A DNA stretch of 64,000 nt. Origin: Chitinophagaceae bacterium. Its GTDB lineage: Bacteria; Bacteroidota; Bacteroidia; Chitinophagales; Chitinophagaceae. Location: positions 372,001 through 436,000 of the forward strand of contig JADKAM010000001.1 of NCBI GenBank assembly GCA_016715365.1. Direction: 5' to 3'. This document shows, one piece after another, positions 24,921 through 33,653 of this stretch (the stretch's first letter is position 1; every line of letters begins with the position of its first letter). Position numbers and translations under genes: made by a program. The notes beneath the pieces are model-generated. The model was not told the origin of the DNA. It searched no databases and saw only the letters and a list, made by a program, of their open reading frames with translations.

Positions 24921-26047
24921 GCTTATTTTCAGCTGTTAAAATTATATTGAACACTTTTTACAAACAATGGCTCTTTTGTGTACCAAAGCTTTCAATACAA
25001 ATGTAGCTGTAACGCTAAGCCGCAGTCAGCGTTATAAGACGGGAAATGGGAAGGGTTAAAACACGGTAGTTATGACTTTTAAATTTTATGTGCTTTTATT
25101 GGTATCTTTCTGGCCGGCTAACACCAACGTATACATTCCTTTGAATTAAAGGGTTGTAATGCTGCCTTATACCGGGTGGTTAAGACCGGGATATTTTATA
25201 TGAGAGATAACACAAATTCAGTGACTGAAATTATCGTGAGAATTATAATCCCCTTAAAAAGTACATGATCATAATATCATACTTTAAATTACAACCTCTT
25301 TGCTGTAACTAATAAAGTTGGTCTCATTGTTGGCATATTCCCCGGGCCTTTGATCCTGCACCGGTATAGGCTTTAATGGCCTTTGTACAACTATTGTGCA
25401 ACACCCAACCCCCGGACCTTTCCTGATACATTGGCTTCTGCAATTAAAGTGTTTGTAAAAACATCCCCATACTTAGCGCTGAATGCTGCTGCATTTTTTG
25501 GAAATGCTGAACGTTTTGTCCCGGATAGTCTCCGCTGACATCAAACACACAAAGCTTAATAATTTCTTCCTGTGTTTTTTATCTATTCAGAAAACACAAA
25601 CATTGGCAGTTTCCTGGCAGGCTATTCCGCATAAGGTATCAATATGAAATGGCGTGTTTTTAACCGCTTACTTTAATTGAACAGCATAATTTTGTTTAAG
25701 CCATGTTATTGCTTTTATTGCCTGGGTTTTTGAAAAGGGAAGTGGCATGGTTTAAATTTTTTAACATTTAAAAATGTGTTCTGTAAATATTTAGTCTGAT
25801 GCGGTTTTAGCACTTTTAAGAAAATTGCTGAACCCGAAATGAAAACCGCCTGCAGCAAACATATTTGATGGATCATTATAATGCGTTGAGTTGCCATCGA
25901 AATTGCTGTCAAAGGTTGCTTTAAAAGTTACCAGGTTATTCATTTTATCTGAGCGTACAGGCAGTTCGGACTGTATAATTTTTTTTCTGGTTTTTAGGTT
26001 TTGTAGTGAGATACCTGAAAACACCTTCTCCCGAAACGGTAAAAATT
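24921..26047. other. Long stretch without a confident gene
   Basis: About 1.1 kb. The first 100 bases hold the likely HTH promoter (on the minus strand, TTTG followed by TAATTTTA). The rest has stop codons in all frames and no recognisable domain; short open frames on the minus strand at 25715-25912 and 25791-26024 are doubtful. It may be a decayed gene or a region with a small RNA. Confidence 0.5.
25791..25943 (-). CDS. Doubtful small open frame after the propeller kinase
   Basis: 50 residues from the ATG at 25943 (MNNLVTFKATFDSNFDGNST and onward), ending SNFLKSAKTASD. A longer form starts at 26024, just 23 bases after the kinase stop codon. It has no signal peptide or family resemblance. 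The Asn/Phe/Gly-rich composition is protein-like, but support is weak. Confidence 0.2.
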   Translation of the reverse strand: MNNLVTFKATFDSNFDGNSTHYNDPSNMFAAGGFHFGFSNFLKSAKTASD

Positions 26048-29000
26048 TTACTGAGGTAATATATTTATCTGTGTACCCTTACCCGGTGCTGATTTCAAAA
26101 CAACTTTGTACTTTATCTGCCCTGCCCTGTACTGCATATTTTTAAGGCCATAACCTTTTGTAACTTCATCTGCATTAAAACCTTTGCCGTTATCGGATAC
26201 AACAATCTGTATTTTTTTACCACTCGCTGTAATGGCAACATCTATCTGGCTGGCGTCAGCGTATTTTATACTATTGTTAATGGCTTCCTTGCAAATTAAA
26301 AACAGGTTTCGCTTTTCTTCTTTGGTAAGATGCCGGTAATTTACTTTACTATCGGCCTTTATTACAGCTTCCATTTTACTGGCATCAGCAACGGGTATGG
26401 CGTATTGTTTAAGCCGGTTTACCAGGTCGTCTACTGTGTCCAGTGCGTCATCTAACACCCAGATCATATCACGAAGCCCCATGGTGGCCTCCTGCAGATT
26501 TTCCTTTGCCTGTTGTAAACTCTCTTCCTGTTTTATACCGCTTATAGCCAGGTTGGTAAATACTTTTACGCTGTTGAGGGTGCTGCCCAGGTCATCGTGC
26601 AGGTCGGTCGCGATATTTTTTCTGATGGCATGTTGTTTTTTTATTTGTGCAAGACGGTAACGGTAAAAGGCATAAATGATACCTGCCGAAACTAAAAAAA
26701 CCAGCAGCCTGAACCACCATCTTTGATACCATTTAGGTTGTATATAAATGGTTATCTGTAAAGCATCACTTATATAAACACCATTGGGTTTTCTGTAGCC
26801 AATAGAAATGCGGTATTCGCCATAATCCAACGCATTTAAAATAATACTGTTGCTGTTGCCTGTTTCAATATAGTCTTTATGAATACCTTCAATTTTATAA
26901 CTGAATTTAATTTTATGGTTTTCGGAAAAGGTTAAAGCAGATAAAAATACCTCAATGCTGTTTGTTCCGTTCGGCAGGTAAATTTTATCCCACTTTAATT
27001 TTCTTATGCTGAATTTTTTGTTATTGGCATAGTATTCCACATAGTGTATAAATACCGGAAAATCATCGTTGAGCTTTTGCTGCTTTTTTAAATCCACTGC
27101 AGTAAATCCATTAATGCCGCCAAATAAAAGTTTGTCTTCAAATACCAATCCTCCCTTTTCGTCAAAAGAATTATCCTGCAGGCCATCTTCGTAAAAGTAA
27201 TTTGAACAGAGTTTTGTAAAATGGTTTACCCTTGATAAACCCATGTTGGTACTTACCCAAAACACACTGTCGTTTTCGGGAAGAATACTGTACACACTAT
27301 TGTTACAAAGACCATTTTGCTCATTTATAAAACGCCAGTCTTTATCTTTTTTACTATACCCGCAAAGACCGGCACCATAGCTGGCAAACCATAAAATACT
27401 GCCGTCATCATACATATCAAAATACAGGCTGGCATTAGGCGCATTTTTGTTGTTCTTTATATACAACACCTCCTCAACACTATCTTTTTGCATGTTAAAT
27501 TTCGACAGGGTGGCATCTGATAAAACCCACAAAAACCCTTCCCTGTCGGTTTTAATATTCCGGATATGGTTTTCGGTTAATCCTCCGCTTCTGGAGGTCC
27601 CTGCCTTAAATTTTATAAGCGTATGGCTTTGTTTATCCCATTTTACCAGGCCCTCCCTTTCTTCACTGGCCCAATACCAGGTATCACCGTTGCGGTAAGC
27701 TGTATTAAAATAGTTGTTGCTGCATTCTTTCCATTCCGGAAATTTTTGTATCAACCTTTCCATGGATAGCTGTCCGGTTAAAGGATCGTAAGCAAACATT
27801 CCTTTATCTGCAGAAACCAGCCAACAGTTTTCCTCAATTTTTTCAATATGATGAATAAGCCCAAGGGTAGTTGATCCGGCTATTCTTTTGGTACTTCCCG
27901 TTTCAAGATTGGTTGTATACAGCCCGTCGGTACCGGTACAAAATATTGCTGTTTTGTTTTTGGGAACCAATGAATAAATATGCTCCATATAGTCGCTGCC
28001 AGCCAAATCGCCCGAATAACTGCGGAACTGGTTGGTTTTTAAACTTACCATTTGCAGCAGATTAAAAGTACTGATCCATAAATTATCCTGGTTATCTATC
28101 ATTAAATGATTGATGTAGTTATCTTTTAACCAGTTGGATCTTTTTTTATCGGCTTTATAGGCAACGGATTGTTGTGTAAGTGTATTAAAATAAACAATGC
28201 CGGCATTGGTTCCAATCCATAAACCGTTTCTTTTATCATGCACAACAGAAGTTGTAAGCAGCTTCTGCAAAGTGGTGGGCGTATATTTTATTACTGTATG
28301 CCATTTATTATCAGTCATTATCCCTTTAAAAATAGCCGTATTGGTGATAGCAAAGGCGGTATCTCCATTTTGATAAATATCATTTACTGTCATGCCTGTA
28401 AATACATCATCATGCAGTTTAATAAAATGGCTTTGCTGTAAATTACTGGTATTGTAAAATAAAACACCATAGTTAAGTACACCAATAGCCACCATATTCG
28501 CTGATACCTGTTTTATGAAATTTACATTGATGCTTTCAGATAATCCAGGCAGGTTATCCAATACCATAAAAGCTTTGTCGGCTTTTCTTTTAAAGGCTAT
28601 AAAACCTTTGCCTCCCAGCCAAAGATTAAGTTCTTTGTCTACATAAACTTTTTCAATCCAGTAATTGGGCAGTTTGTATGCTGCGCTGCCTGATGATCCA
28701 ATATAATCAACATGCCAGGTAACAGCATCAATAACATCAATACCATAATAATAATCTGCCGTGTACACCTTATTGTCATTTCCGATCTCCAGGTCGCTAA
28801 GTACATTCCCCATCGTGCTGTTCTCACTGCCAATATTGCTTTTCAGCACTTCAAAGGATTTACCATTAAACCTGAACAGGCCATCCTGTGTAGCCACCCA
28901 TATAAAACCAAAAGCATCCTGCCGGGTTTTAAAAATATTATATGAGTTAAGACCCTGGGCGAAAGAATAGGTTTTAAATAAAAGATTCTCCTGTGCAGGA

Positions 29001-29053
29001 GATTGGTAAAAAAGCAGGAGCAATAAAATACAGTTAAAACACCCTTTTTTCAT
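26048..29053 (-). CDS. Propeller-type membrane sensor histidine kinase (HisKA_3)
   Basis: 1001 residues. The start is the ATG at 29053 with signal peptide KKGCFNCILLLLLFYQSPAQ; upstream residues are non-signal. The periplasmic region to about 680 has two-component-regulator propeller repeats (GFIWVATQDGLFRFNG, LWIGTNAGIVYFN, FWVSTNMGLSRVN). A Y_Y_Y domain follows, then a membrane helix (LLVFLVSAGIIYAFYRY). The kinase core has RKNIATDLHDDLGSTLNSV with H819, and ATPase motifs KEAINNSIKYA and DNGKGF. The likely partner is the NarL regulator at 31095. Start-to-start distance to the divergent peptidase gene is only 38 bases. Confidence 0.95.
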   Translation of the reverse strand: MKKGCFNCILLLLLFYQSPAQENLLFKTYSFAQGLNSYNIFKTRQDAFGFIWVATQDGLFRFNGKSFEVLKSNIGSENSTMGNVLSDLEIGNDNKVYTADYYYGIDVIDAVTWHVDYIGSSGSAAYKLPNYWIEKVYVDKELNLWLGGKGFIAFKRKADKAFMVLDNLPGLSESINVNFIKQVSANMVAIGVLNYGVLFYNTSNLQQSHFIKLHDDVFTGMTVNDIYQNGDTAFAITNTAIFKGIMTDNKWHTVIKYTPTTLQKLLTTSVVHDKRNGLWIGTNAGIVYFNTLTQQSVAYKADKKRSNWLKDNYINHLMIDNQDNLWISTFNLLQMVSLKTNQFRSYSGDLAGSDYMEHIYSLVPKNKTAIFCTGTDGLYTTNLETGSTKRIAGSTTLGLIHHIEKIEENCWLVSADKGMFAYDPLTGQLSMERLIQKFPEWKECSNNYFNTAYRNGDTWYWASEEREGLVKWDKQSHTLIKFKAGTSRSGGLTENHIRNIKTDREGFLWVLSDATLSKFNMQKDSVEEVLYIKNNKNAPNASLYFDMYDDGSILWFASYGAGLCGYSKKDKDWRFINEQNGLCNNSVYSILPENDSVFWVSTNMGLSRVNHFTKLCSNYFYEDGLQDNSFDEKGGLVFEDKLLFGGINGFTAVDLKKQQKLNDDFPVFIHYVEYYANNKKFSIRKLKWDKIYLPNGTNSIEVFLSALTFSENHKIKFSYKIEGIHKDYIETGNSNSIILNALDYGEYRISIGYRKPNGVYISDALQITIYIQPKWYQRWWFRLLVFLVSAGIIYAFYRYRLAQIKKQHAIRKNIATDLHDDLGSTLNSVKVFTNLAISGIKQEESLQQAKENLQEATMGLRDMIWVLDDALDTVDDLVNRLKQYAIPVADASKMEAVIKADSKVNYRHLTKEEKRNLFLICKEAINNSIKYADASQIDVAITASGKKIQIVVSDNGKGFNADEVTKGYGLKNMQYRAGQIKYKVVLKSAPGKGTQINILPQ

Positions 29054-29091
29054 TATGGTAATATAGTATAAATTTACGTAAAACAACTGCG

Positions 29092-30678
29092 ATGAGTAAC
29101 ACTCCAAAAAAATGGACAATTATTTTTTTAGTAAGCGCCAAAAGTAATTTATACAATGAAATGATTGCTGCTATAAATGAAATTTGCAGCGTGGGCAGTA
29201 ATAAGCACATAAATTATATTATCATTTACGATGGTTTAGAAGCCGGAGTGTTTAAAAAAGAGTTTACCAAACCCTGTGTTTTTTATGCAAGTCACAAAGT
29301 TGATTTTTCAAAAGCACAACCCGAGAAAGTATACCCTGAATGCGATTTAACTGAAGAAAGGGATTTATCAATCATTGTTGAGGATATAAAAAACAAATTT
29401 CCTGCAGAACATTATGGCTTTGTATATAAAGGGCACGGTGGAAGAGGTAATGTAGATATAAACAATGGAATTACAATTGAAGAAATAGTTCCGATACCAA
29501 AAAAGGTTGATATCCATGATGACAGTAAAATAGAACAGTATCTGGAGTCAATAAATAAATCCAGCCATAGCGATTTTTTTGTTTTGGAAAAAAGAAGCAG
29601 CGTGGTAAATGACAGTGTGCTTTTAATTTATAAAAGCAAAGACCCCCGTATGCTCACGCATGTAAATATTACCAATGTACTCAGGAAAAATTTTGACGGG
29701 CCAAGAGAGCTGGGGTTTGTTTTTATGGATTGTTGTTGGGCAATGCAGGTTGAAAACCTGTATGAATACAAGTATATAACCAAATATTATGTGGCTTCTG
29801 CTGATGAAATGCCGGCTTTGGGCCTCGGAAAAGGATACAGTAATTTTTGCCGCAAACTTAATGAGCGGCCACAGGCTAAATACGACGAAATAGCCGACCT
29901 CCTGATTTCTCTTTATTATGCTAATATGTATGATGACTACGATCAGGAAGGGGCACCGGTTAGTTTTAGCAAAATGGGTGTATCGCTAACCTGTGCCGAT
30001 GCTACAGACCTCAAATACTTTACAGATAAATTTTTTGATTTTTGCGAAATATTAAAGAATAATATGGATGACATACACCTCATTTTTGCCGAAGCAAGAG
30101 ACAAGTGTCATGATTTTACCTATGAACCCGAGGAACAATTTGGTGTTTACAATATTGATTTGATGTGGTTTTTAGAAAACCTGCTTTACTTTAACAGGAT
30201 GTCAGATATGCCACATGAACAACTTGAAATCTCCATCAATGGTCTTATGAGAATTTGTATGCTTTATTTGAGAAAGAGCTTTATGGGATCTAATTATCAA
30301 GACCCCTACCCCGGAAACAGAAAAAGGGTTTGCCGTGGAATTACAATTACGTTCCCTATAAAAAAAGGCGGTTTAACAGATAATTATAACCAGATTGGCC
30401 CTGAAAGAAGAGCGGAAATAAAGTTTTATAAAAAGACAGGGTGGCCCATGGTATTGGAAAAATATTTTGAAACAGTAGAAAAATATAAAAACTCCGTTAC
30501 CGGCATGAATGAACATTTAAAAAATCAGGTAGCCGCAGGTTTCAAGAGGCGTGACTTTAAGAATATTACTGCAGGTACACTCACTGTACAAAATTACCGT
30601 GAGCTTATAGAGGATTTACAAACTATTCATCCCGACTATAGATGGGGCAGAAAAAAGTTTATACGATATAACCAATAA
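29092..30678 (+). CDS. Clostripain/caspase-like cysteine peptidase (C11-like)
   Basis: 528 residues, no signal peptide, so probably cytoplasmic. The first strand (KKWTIIFLVSAKSNLYNEM) resembles the clan CD opening. Residues 109-117 (GFVYKGHGG) hold catalytic H115, and 211-218 (FMDCCWAM) give the D-x-C pattern with C215. These are followed at the right distance by YYVASADEMPALGLGKGYSNF, as in peptidase C11 (PF03415: DACLM, then ASEE...P..G). The C-terminal half is unrecognised. It lies between a sensor kinase and a response regulator. Substrate and role unknown; assignment rests on motifs alone. Confidence 0.65.
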   Translation: MSNTPKKWTIIFLVSAKSNLYNEMIAAINEICSVGSNKHINYIIIYDGLEAGVFKKEFTKPCVFYASHKVDFSKAQPEKVYPECDLTEERDLSIIVEDIKNKFPAEHYGFVYKGHGGRGNVDINNGITIEEIVPIPKKVDIHDDSKIEQYLESINKSSHSDFFVLEKRSSVVNDSVLLIYKSKDPRMLTHVNITNVLRKNFDGPRELGFVFMDCCWAMQVENLYEYKYITKYYVASADEMPALGLGKGYSNFCRKLNERPQAKYDEIADLLISLYYANMYDDYDQEGAPVSFSKMGVSLTCADATDLKYFTDKFFDFCEILKNNMDDIHLIFAEARDKCHDFTYEPEEQFGVYNIDLMWFLENLLYFNRMSDMPHEQLEISINGLMRICMLYLRKSFMGSNYQDPYPGNRKRVCRGITITFPIKKGGLTDNYNQIGPERRAEIKFYKKTGWPMVLEKYFETVEKYKNSVTGMNEHLKNQVAAGFKRRDFKNITAGTLTVQNYRELIEDLQTIHPDYRWGRKKFIRYNQ

Positions 30679-30816
30679 ATCACCTGTCGTAAACAAAAAT
30701 TTCTTTACAAATTAACCGGTTGATAAAATGAAATAAATTTCCTGACGCAATTTTACCGTCTTTTCACCCTTTCCTGTTATTTGCATCTTCAATAATTTTA
30801 TGACAAATGCCTGCAA

Positions 30817-31065
30817 ATGAAATGTGCGTTAACGAATGCTCAAATTAAAGACCGTCTGGAAAACTCTGCTAAAACCATTTATGATGAAGTAGCTCAAAAT
30901 CTTTGTCTGATAAAACTTATTTTAGCAAGGAATGAATCTGGTCAGTTCCACGGCCATAATGAAAACTATAGAAGGTGCCTGGAACTGGTAAGCAATTCTA
31001 TAACGCAACTGCGGCAGGTTGCTGATTCTCTGAATGAAATAAAAAACGAAATACAACCGGAATAA
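30817..31065 (+). CDS. Small DHp-like protein lacking the phospho-acceptor histidine
   Basis: 82 residues. ENSAKTIYDEVAQNLCLIKLIL aligns with the HisKA_3 signature (typically .R.LHDEVGQNL..IKL.L), but Tyr22 occupies the histidine position. The C-terminal half (CLELVSNSITQLRQVADSL) matches the second DHp helix. There is no ATP-binding domain. It lies 30 bases before the NarL regulator in the same direction. It could bind the kinase or the regulator as a decoy or adaptor; it might also be a remnant of a full kinase. Confidence 0.6.
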   Translation: MKCALTNAQIKDRLENSAKTIYDEVAQNLCLIKLILARNESGQFHGHNENYRRCLELVSNSITQLRQVADSLNEIKNEIQPE

Positions 31066-31094
31066 AATTGTATTTTAAGTTCAATTATAAAAGC

Positions 31095-31742
31095 ATGATA
31101 AAAATTGCCTTAGTAGACGATCACTCCTTACTGCGTATGGGGCTGGCAAGCCTTATGGAAAGCCAGGGCAATACTGTATTGTTTGAAGCTGACAATGGTA
31201 AAGAATTTGTAAATAAATTAGATGCCAACAACCTCCCCCAAATCGTCTTAATGGATATCAATATGCCCGAAATGGACGGCTTTGAAACTACCCAATGGCT
31301 TAAACAACATTACCCGGGCGTGCTTGTACTGGCCTTAAGCATGTACGATAATGAAACCTCCATCATACGCATGTTAAAATGCGGGGCCAAGGGCTATATT
31401 TTAAAAGACAGCGAACCGGCTGAACTGAAAACAGCCATTGATAATATACTGAGCAAGGGTTTTTATTACAGCGACCTCGTAAGTGGCAAACTGATGCATG
31501 CCATCAACAAAATGGATGATGAAACCGACGACCTGAAAAACCTGGTGCCGCTGAATGAGCGGGAAACAACTTTTTTAAAATATACCTGCACCGAACTTAC
31601 CTACAGGGAAATTGCCGATAAGATGTTTGTAAGTCCACGCACCATTGATGGATACCGGGATGCGCTTTTTGAAAAACTGAAACTAAAAACCCGGGTAGGC
31701 CTGGTGATGTATGCTATTAAAAACGGCATAGTGAATGTTTAA
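31095..31742 (+). CDS. NarL/LuxR-type response regulator
   Basis: 215 residues from the ATG at 31095; the longer frame from 31068 adds residues that do not fit the receiver start MIKIALVDDHSLLRMGL. Phospho-acceptor Asp lies in IVLMDINMPEMDG, then LALSMYDNE and LKDSEPAEL. The LuxR domain is LNERETTFLKYTCTELTYREIADKM with SPRTIDGYRDALFEKL. It is the last gene of the peptidase cluster. Its cognate kinase is probably the propeller kinase at 26048. A dispersed palindrome follows its stop codon. Confidence 0.95.
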   Translation: MIKIALVDDHSLLRMGLASLMESQGNTVLFEADNGKEFVNKLDANNLPQIVLMDINMPEMDGFETTQWLKQHYPGVLVLALSMYDNETSIIRMLKCGAKGYILKDSEPAELKTAIDNILSKGFYYSDLVSGKLMHAINKMDDETDDLKNLVPLNERETTFLKYTCTELTYREIADKMFVSPRTIDGYRDALFEKLKLKTRVGLVMYAIKNGIVNV

Positions 31743-31750
31743 ATAGCCCC

Positions 31751-31789
31751 TTGTGTACTTTGTGGTAAAATTAACCACAAAGCACACAA
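31751..31789. repeat. Dispersed palindrome of the ACCACAAAG type
   Basis: TTGTGTACTTTGTGGT (31751-31766) and ACCACAAAGCACACAA (31774-31789) pair at 15 of 16 positions. The same words make up the arms around the GxxExxY gene. It lies between the convergent NarL regulator and amidohydrolase genes and could also serve as a terminator. Confidence 0.75.
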
Positions 31790-31826
31790 CGGATTTCACA
31801 AAGGACAGGAAGTATGCCTCAGAAAA

Positions 31827-33479
31827 TTATTTCCCATAAACCTTTTTACCACCACTATAGGTTGCCAGCACTTTTGCTTTTAAAATAGCTGCTGCTTCAC
31901 AACTCATTAAATCAGTATCCAGTATTATAAAATCGGCCAACTTCCCTTTTTCCAGACTTCCCTTTTGCTTCTCTTCAAAACTTGCTTTGGCAGCCCAGAT
32001 GGTCATGCCTCTTAATGTTTCTTCACGGCTTAAAGCATTTTCCATCTGGTAACCGCCCGCAGGAAAGCCTTTACTATCCTGCCTTACAACAGCTGCAAAA
32101 AATGTTTTAAATGTGCTGATATCTTCCACCGGAAAATCGGTACCCAGCGGTATCCAGTTATTTTCCTTTAATAATTGCTTATAGGCATACGCTCCTTTAA
32201 CCCTTACCGGGCCAAGCCTGTCGCCGGCCCAGTACATATCAGATGTACCATGTGTTGGTTGTACAGATGGAATGATGCTGTTCTCTCCAAACAATTTAAA
32301 ATCATTTTGATTAACTACCTGCGCATGTTCAATACGCCAGCGCAGATCGTTGCTGCCTTTTAAATATTTAGCATAGGTTTTAAGAATGGTTCTGTTGCCG
32401 CTGTCGCCAATGGCATGTGTACACATTTGCCAGCCTTTTGCAAAAATAATATTGGCAACCGAATCAAAATGCGCTGGTGCACTCAGCAAAAAACCACTCC
32501 AGTCCGGCTTATCACTGTAAGGCTGCAATAAGCTGGCGCCACGTGAACCCAACGCCCCATCGGCATATACTTTAAAGGAACTTACATTCAGGTAATCTGT
32601 TTTTATCTTCCCTCTCTTAAATGCATAATCAAAATTTGCTGCGGCATCGCTCAGCATGATGTTCATGCGCATTTTAAGCTCCCCGCTTTTTTGCAGGGCT
32701 TCTATTTTTTCTACGGTTTCAAAATCCAACCCACAATCATGCAAAGAAGTTAATCCCACAGCAAAACAATTTTCCTGCGCAAGCAGTAATGCTTTCTTTA
32801 CCTGCGCCAGATCTGCAGCAGGAATTTTTGCAGCAACAAGGTCCACTGCATTATCTATAAGCAGGCCGGTAAGTTTGCCATCCTTTACTTCAATATCTCC
32901 GCCGGTCAGCTTATCGCCGGCTTTTACTCCGGCAAGTTCCAATGCTTTTTGGTTGGCCATGGCAGCATGTCCATCAATACGGGATATAATTACAGGCCTG
33001 TCAGGAAAAAGTTCATTCAGTTTTGTATTGTCGGGAAACTCTTTTACCGCCCAGTCATTCTGGTCCCAGCCGCGGCCGGTTAACCAAACACCGGCCGGCA
33101 AAGTTTTTGCAAAACCACTGCATGTTGCAACTACCTCTTCCCAGCTTTTTGTATCAACCAGGTCTACATTTAATAAGCTCATGGCATAACCCACAAAATG
33201 TGCATGTGCATCATTAAAGCCCGGGAAAACAGCCTTGCCACCGGCATCTTTTACAGAGTCAGATTCATACTGCTTTAGAATATCATCGTTTTTACCAATG
33301 GCAATTATCTTTCCATCTCTTACCGCCATGGCTTCTGCAACTGAAAATTTTTCATCTACCGTATAAATTTTTGCATGATGAATAATGAGGTCGGCCTTTT
33401 GGCGAAACTTGCAGGAAAAAATAAACAGGCAGGCTGCGATGGGTAACAGGCTATTTAAAAGCAATCTTTTTAGTGACAT
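31827..33479 (-). CDS. Amidohydrolase family lipoprotein (YtcJ-like)
   Basis: 550 residues. A lipoprotein signal (LLLNSLLPIAACLFIFSC) anchors it in the envelope. The amidohydrolase 3 fold is clear: ADLIIHHAKIYTVD, the metal site FPGFNDAHAHFVGY, SRIDGHAAMANQKAL, WQMCTHAIGDSGN, RIEHAQVV and IPLGTDFPVEDIS. Such enzymes hydrolyse C-N bonds of small molecules in a metal-dependent way; the substrate is not predictable. No operon partner is visible. The exported location is common for this family in Bacteroidota. Confidence 0.92.
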   Translation of the reverse strand: MSLKRLLLNSLLPIAACLFIFSCKFRQKADLIIHHAKIYTVDEKFSVAEAMAVRDGKIIAIGKNDDILKQYESDSVKDAGGKAVFPGFNDAHAHFVGYAMSLLNVDLVDTKSWEEVVATCSGFAKTLPAGVWLTGRGWDQNDWAVKEFPDNTKLNELFPDRPVIISRIDGHAAMANQKALELAGVKAGDKLTGGDIEVKDGKLTGLLIDNAVDLVAAKIPAADLAQVKKALLLAQENCFAVGLTSLHDCGLDFETVEKIEALQKSGELKMRMNIMLSDAAANFDYAFKRGKIKTDYLNVSSFKVYADGALGSRGASLLQPYSDKPDWSGFLLSAPAHFDSVANIIFAKGWQMCTHAIGDSGNRTILKTYAKYLKGSNDLRWRIEHAQVVNQNDFKLFGENSIIPSVQPTHGTSDMYWAGDRLGPVRVKGAYAYKQLLKENNWIPLGTDFPVEDISTFKTFFAAVVRQDSKGFPAGGYQMENALSREETLRGMTIWAAKASFEEKQKGSLEKGKLADFIILDTDLMSCEAAAILKAKVLATYSGGKKVYGK

Positions 33480-33590
33480 GGTATGTTTTTAGTTTTCAAA
33501 AATAAGATAAATGACAGGAAGAAGCCTGTCGAAAAAAGTTATTCTTAATGCAGCGTAATAATAGCCATTGTATTTTCAAATTATATAAAA

Positions 33591-33628
33591 ATCTGCGTTC
33601 ATCTGCTCAATCAGCGTAATCTGCGTTC
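33591..33628. repeat. Intergenic ATCTGCGT-type direct repeat
   Basis: ATCTGCGTTC occurs twice (33591-33600 and 33619-33628), with ATCTGCTCAATCAGCGTA between. It lies upstream of the kinase-like gene and reads like a dispersed repeat of the kind seen in many Bacteroidota intergenic regions. Confidence 0.6.
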
Positions 33629-33653
33629 CATCTTTCGGCCTTATCTTTACATC

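Noticed and set aside
24973..24988. CTTTTGTGTACCAAAG imperfect palindrome upstream of the HTH-only gene
   Set aside because: The octamer 22 bases downstream (TCAATATA) is not a -7 box, and an ordinary TTTG / TAATTTTA promoter is available instead.
29073..29082. TTTACGTAAA palindrome between the propeller kinase and the peptidase
   Set aside because: It is only 10 bp, and no palindrome lies 22 bases from the nearby TAAATTTA box on either strand, so it does not fit the operator pattern.
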